A stretch of 8,479 nt of DNA from CAYWEM01 sp964457225 (GTDB lineage Bacteria > Acidobacteriota > Aminicenantia > UBA2199). The translations under genes were made by a program, and so were the position numbers. Where the stretch lies: positions 1 to 8,479 of the forward strand of contig CAYWEM010000028.1 in assembly GCA_964457225.1 (NCBI GenBank). Direction: 5' to 3'. Under the pieces are notes generated by a model, which ran no database searches, was not told where the DNA came from, and worked only from the letters and a program-made list of their open reading frames with translations. This document shows, in pieces, positions 6,766 to 8,479 of this stretch (within the stretch, counting starts at the first letter, position 1; the number at the start of each line of letters is the position of its first letter).

Positions 6766-7986
6766 TTAAATCAGCTTGAAAACCTGCAGAATACTGCGCA
6801 GGCCGAGCAGGACGGTTATCAGCAGAACCAGGCCGCCGGCCAGGTTCAGCGGCAGTGAATTCCGCTGTCGGCCCATCAGACGTCCATCATTGACCACCCG
6901 AAGCAGATAGGCCGCAATTACCGGCAGCAGCAGGCCGTTGGCCACCTGGGCGAAGAGAATCAGCTTGATCGGCCTGATGCCCAGGCAGGCCAGTAAAGTG
7001 CCGCAACTCAGAATCAACAGCCAGACCAGGCGGAAACGATTGTTCGCCGAATCCCGGGGCCAGCCGAGAATTCCGGAGCAGGCATAGGCTGCGGCCAGCG
7101 GCGCGGTAATCGCCGAGGTCAAACCGGCGGCCAGCAAACCCAGTCCCATGACCAGCCGGGCCCAGTAACCGAGCAGGGGCTCAAGCTGAAGCGCCAGGTC
7201 GCCGGCCGAGGCGACCCCGGTCGGCCCGGAACCGAAAGCAACAGCCGCTGATACGATGACGGCCATGGAGATAACGCCGCCCACGGCTATGGAAACAGCG
7301 GCATCGAGCCGGGCGTTCTTCAGATCTGCGATGGAGGACCAGCGTTCGATCACCGCCGACGAGTGCAGGAAGAGATTGTAGGGCACTACCGTGGTGCCGA
7401 TCAGCCCGATCATGGTCAGCAGGGAGCCTTCAGGCAGTCCCGGCTTGAAAAGTCCGCTCAGCACCAGGCTGATATCGGGTTTTACCCGCACTGCGGTAAT
7501 CACGAAAACCAGGCTCATCAACATCACCATGGCCAGCAATGCTTTTTCCAGTGTTTTATAACTGCCGCGGTAAAGCAGGACGCCGGCGACCAGCCCGAGC
7601 AGCAGGGGCCAGATCCTGAATCCGGAAAAAGCTTCCGGCAGAAGCGCCGTGACCCCCAGGGACGCCCCGGCGATGTTCCCGGCTTCGTAGGCGGCATTTC
7701 CCACGGCTATGGCTGAAAGAACCAGCAGCAAGGAGACCAGGCGGGAAATACCGCGCGGGAATGAGGCCCGCAGAGCTTCACCCAGACCCCGGCCGCTGAT
7801 AATTCCCAGTCGGGCGCTCATTTCCTGCAGGATAAATACGGCCGCCACCGCGAAAAGCATGGTCCAGAGCAGGCTGAAACCGAAACGCGCCCCGGCCATG
7901 GTGCAGGTAGTGATGGTGCCGGGACCGATGAAAGCCGCGGTGACCAGCACTCCCGGTCCAAAGCGGAAGCGGTGCTCTTTTTTCAC
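6766..7986 (-). CDS. Nramp-family (SLC11-like) transporter lacking canonical metal-site residues
   Basis: From the GTG at 7986 this is a 406-residue polytopic membrane protein with about 11 hydrophobic helices and the Nramp/LeuT-like fold. The N-terminus FRFGPGVLVTAAFIGPGTITT matches the family's TM1, and GTTVVPYNLFLHSS (197-210) matches TM6. However, the metal-binding TM1 DPGN is GPGT (21-24) and the TM6 MPHN is VPYN (201-204). It heads the pxpABC operon, 6 nt before pxpA. In B. subtilis an Nramp-like gene (ycsG) also neighbours the pxpA homologue ycsF. I infer that an organic substrate, possibly 5-oxoproline, is as likely as a metal. The start is uncertain: an in-frame ATG at 8043 adds 19 residues (MSIITRR onward) that look non-conserved, while 7986 sits exactly at the predicted +1 of a promoter. 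Confidence 0.88.
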   Translation of the reverse strand: MKKEHRFRFGPGVLVTAAFIGPGTITTCTMAGARFGFSLLWTMLFAVAAVFILQEMSARLGIISGRGLGEALRASFPRGISRLVSLLLVLSAIAVGNAAYEAGNIAGASLGVTALLPEAFSGFRIWPLLLGLVAGVLLYRGSYKTLEKALLAMVMLMSLVFVITAVRVKPDISLVLSGLFKPGLPEGSLLTMIGLIGTTVVPYNLFLHSSAVIERWSSIADLKNARLDAAVSIAVGGVISMAVIVSAAVAFGSGPTGVASAGDLALQLEPLLGYWARLVMGLGLLAAGLTSAITAPLAAAYACSGILGWPRDSANNRFRLVWLLILSCGTLLACLGIRPIKLILFAQVANGLLLPVIAAYLLRVVNDGRLMGRQRNSLPLNLAGGLVLLITVLLGLRSILQVFKLI

Positions 7987-7992
7987 CCGCCT

Positions 7993-8021
7993 ATTATAGG
8001 AATAAGCACAGTCGACTGCAA
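7993..8021 (-). promoter_or_regulatory. Predicted promoter of the transporter-pxpABC operon
   Basis: On the minus strand TTGCAG (8021-8016), 17-nt spacer, then perfect TATAAT (7998-7993). By the usual -12/-7 convention +1 falls at 7986, the G of the GTG start. A 10-bp palindrome CAGTCGACTG (8009-8018) overlaps the -35/spacer. If the true start is the ATG at 8043, this TATAAT would be a chance match inside the gene. Confidence 0.5.
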
Positions 8022-8036
8022 ATCTCCGGGTGATGA

Positions 8037-8066
8037 TTGACATGATTCCGCCATACTGCCTATAAT
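8037..8066 (+). promoter_or_regulatory. Consensus sigma70-type promoter of the Kef-type gene
   Basis: TTGACA (8037-8042), 18-nt spacer, TATAAT (8061-8066): both hexamers are perfect consensus. Predicted +1 is 8072-8073, at the ATG of the antiporter gene, so the transcript would have no 5' leader. No Shine-Dalgarno is present upstream of the ATG. Confidence 0.75.
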
Positions 8067-8078
8067 CATGCATGATTA
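8063..8078. repeat. Perfect 16-bp palindrome over -10 box and start codon (operator-like)
   Basis: TAATCATGCATGATTA is fully self-complementary with no spacer. It covers the last four bases of the -10 box and the first codons of the antiporter gene. A third copy of the half-site CATGATT lies at 8041-8047, 30 bp (about three helical turns) from the one at 8071-8077. With transcription beginning at 8072, the mRNA would contain only half of it, so any role should be as DNA, for example as a dimeric repressor site. Confidence 0.45.
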
Positions 8079-8479
8079 CCGACAACGTCTTCTGGCAGAT
8101 CACCCTGATCATATCAATCTCGGTGTTACTCGGTCTGCTGGCCAGGCTGTTGCGGCAACCCCTGATACTGGCTTTCATCACCGTCGGCCTGCTGGTCGGA
8201 CCGGCCGGACTCAAATTGAGCGGCGCCCTGCCCCAGCTGGAATTGCTGGCTACCATGGGCGTAGCCCTGCTGCTTTTCCTGGTGGGCCTGAGCATCAACC
8301 CGCAGTTGATCAGGAGCGTGGGCAAGGTCTCATTGCTGGCCGGCCTGTGCCAGCTCGTACTGACCGCCATCTGCGCCTATCTTATCTCCCGGGGCCTGTT
8401 CCTGCCCCCCATGCCGTCACTCTTTGTGGCCATTGCCCTGACCAATTCCAGCACCATAATAATCATCAAGATCCTGGCC
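8072..8479 (+). CDS. Kef-type (CPA2) cation:proton antiporter, 5' part only
   Basis: This open reading frame runs off the right edge; 136 residues are visible. It is a membrane protein of the Na+/H+ exchanger fold, resembling Kef-type K+/H+ antiporters. Hydrophobic helices lie at about 6-26, 30-44, 57-75, 86-106 and 115-135. Family features are AFITVGLLVGPAGL (34-47), TMGVALLLFLVGL (61-73) and TNSSTIIIIKIL (124-135), the last aligning with the usual LSST segment. The normal GLE at the end of the third helix reads GLS here. The start is ATG at 8072, directly after a consensus promoter and without a Shine-Dalgarno, so it is probably translated leaderlessly. It is divergent from the transporter-pxpABC operon. 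Whether a regulatory TrkA-N domain follows cannot be seen. The ion (K+ or Na+) is not determined. Confidence 0.88.
   Translation, partial: MITDNVFWQITLIISISVLLGLLARLLRQPLILAFITVGLLVGPAGLKLSGALPQLELLATMGVALLLFLVGLSINPQLIRSVGKVSLLAGLCQLVLTAICAYLISRGLFLPPMPSLFVAIALTNSSTIIIIKILA

Noticed and set aside
8009..8018. 10-bp palindrome CAGTCGACTG as an operator
   Set aside because: Several 10-bp palindromes are expected by chance in a window this size. It is mentioned only under the promoter it overlaps.
7984..8074. Functional link of the Kef-type gene to glutathione/5-oxoproline metabolism
   Set aside because: Glutathione gating is known only for KefB/KefC-like proteins. The diagnostic C-terminal region lies outside the window, so divergent placement alone is too little.
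8037..8370. N-terminal extension of the transporter reading frame on the minus strand up to 8370
   Set aside because: It is antisense to the Kef-type gene, hydrophilic and unlike the Nramp family. The conserved protein begins near 7986.

Overview
This is a chromosomal stretch from a moderately GC-rich bacterium (GC near 60% by eye). It has compact gene packing and no sign of mobile elements, CRISPR, tRNA or rRNA. The genes (four-cysteine L28, TruA, a PAS hybrid histidine kinase, PxpABC, a Kef-type antiporter) are widespread, so I do not assign a phylum. Notably, three of the four promoters I can place put the transcription start on the start codon. If real, the organism uses leaderless mRNAs for some promoter-proximal genes and Shine-Dalgarno initiation for others.

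Layout: an NmrA-like/atypical SDR oxidoreductase (91-816, +) converges on a membrane hybrid histidine kinase (928-3198, -). The 111-bp gap between them holds an imperfect long inverted repeat. The kinase diverges from rpmB (3296-3487, +), with the -35 boxes of the two promoters 2 bp apart. truA (3559-4326, +) follows rpmB with no convincing terminator between them. truA then runs into the end of a tightly packed minus-strand operon with only 7 bp between stop codons. In transcription order the operon is an Nramp-fold transporter (start about 7986), pxpA (6759-6007), pxpB (6003-5275) and pxpC (5278-4334). Divergent from it is the 5' part of a Kef-type (CPA2) cation:proton antiporter, which runs off the window (8072 onward).

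Functional picture: PxpABC is the prokaryotic ATP-dependent 5-oxoprolinase, which opens 5-oxoproline to glutamate. The transporter heading its operon lacks the residues that coordinate metal in true Nramps (DPGN in TM1 is GPGT, MPH in TM6 is VPY). I infer it may carry an organic substrate such as 5-oxoproline rather than Mn/Fe. The intergenic region between it and the antiporter is the most interesting DNA here. It has a consensus TTGACA-18-TATAAT promoter, a perfect 16-bp palindrome over the -10/start codon, and a second divergent promoter placed for a leaderless GTG-started transporter mRNA.
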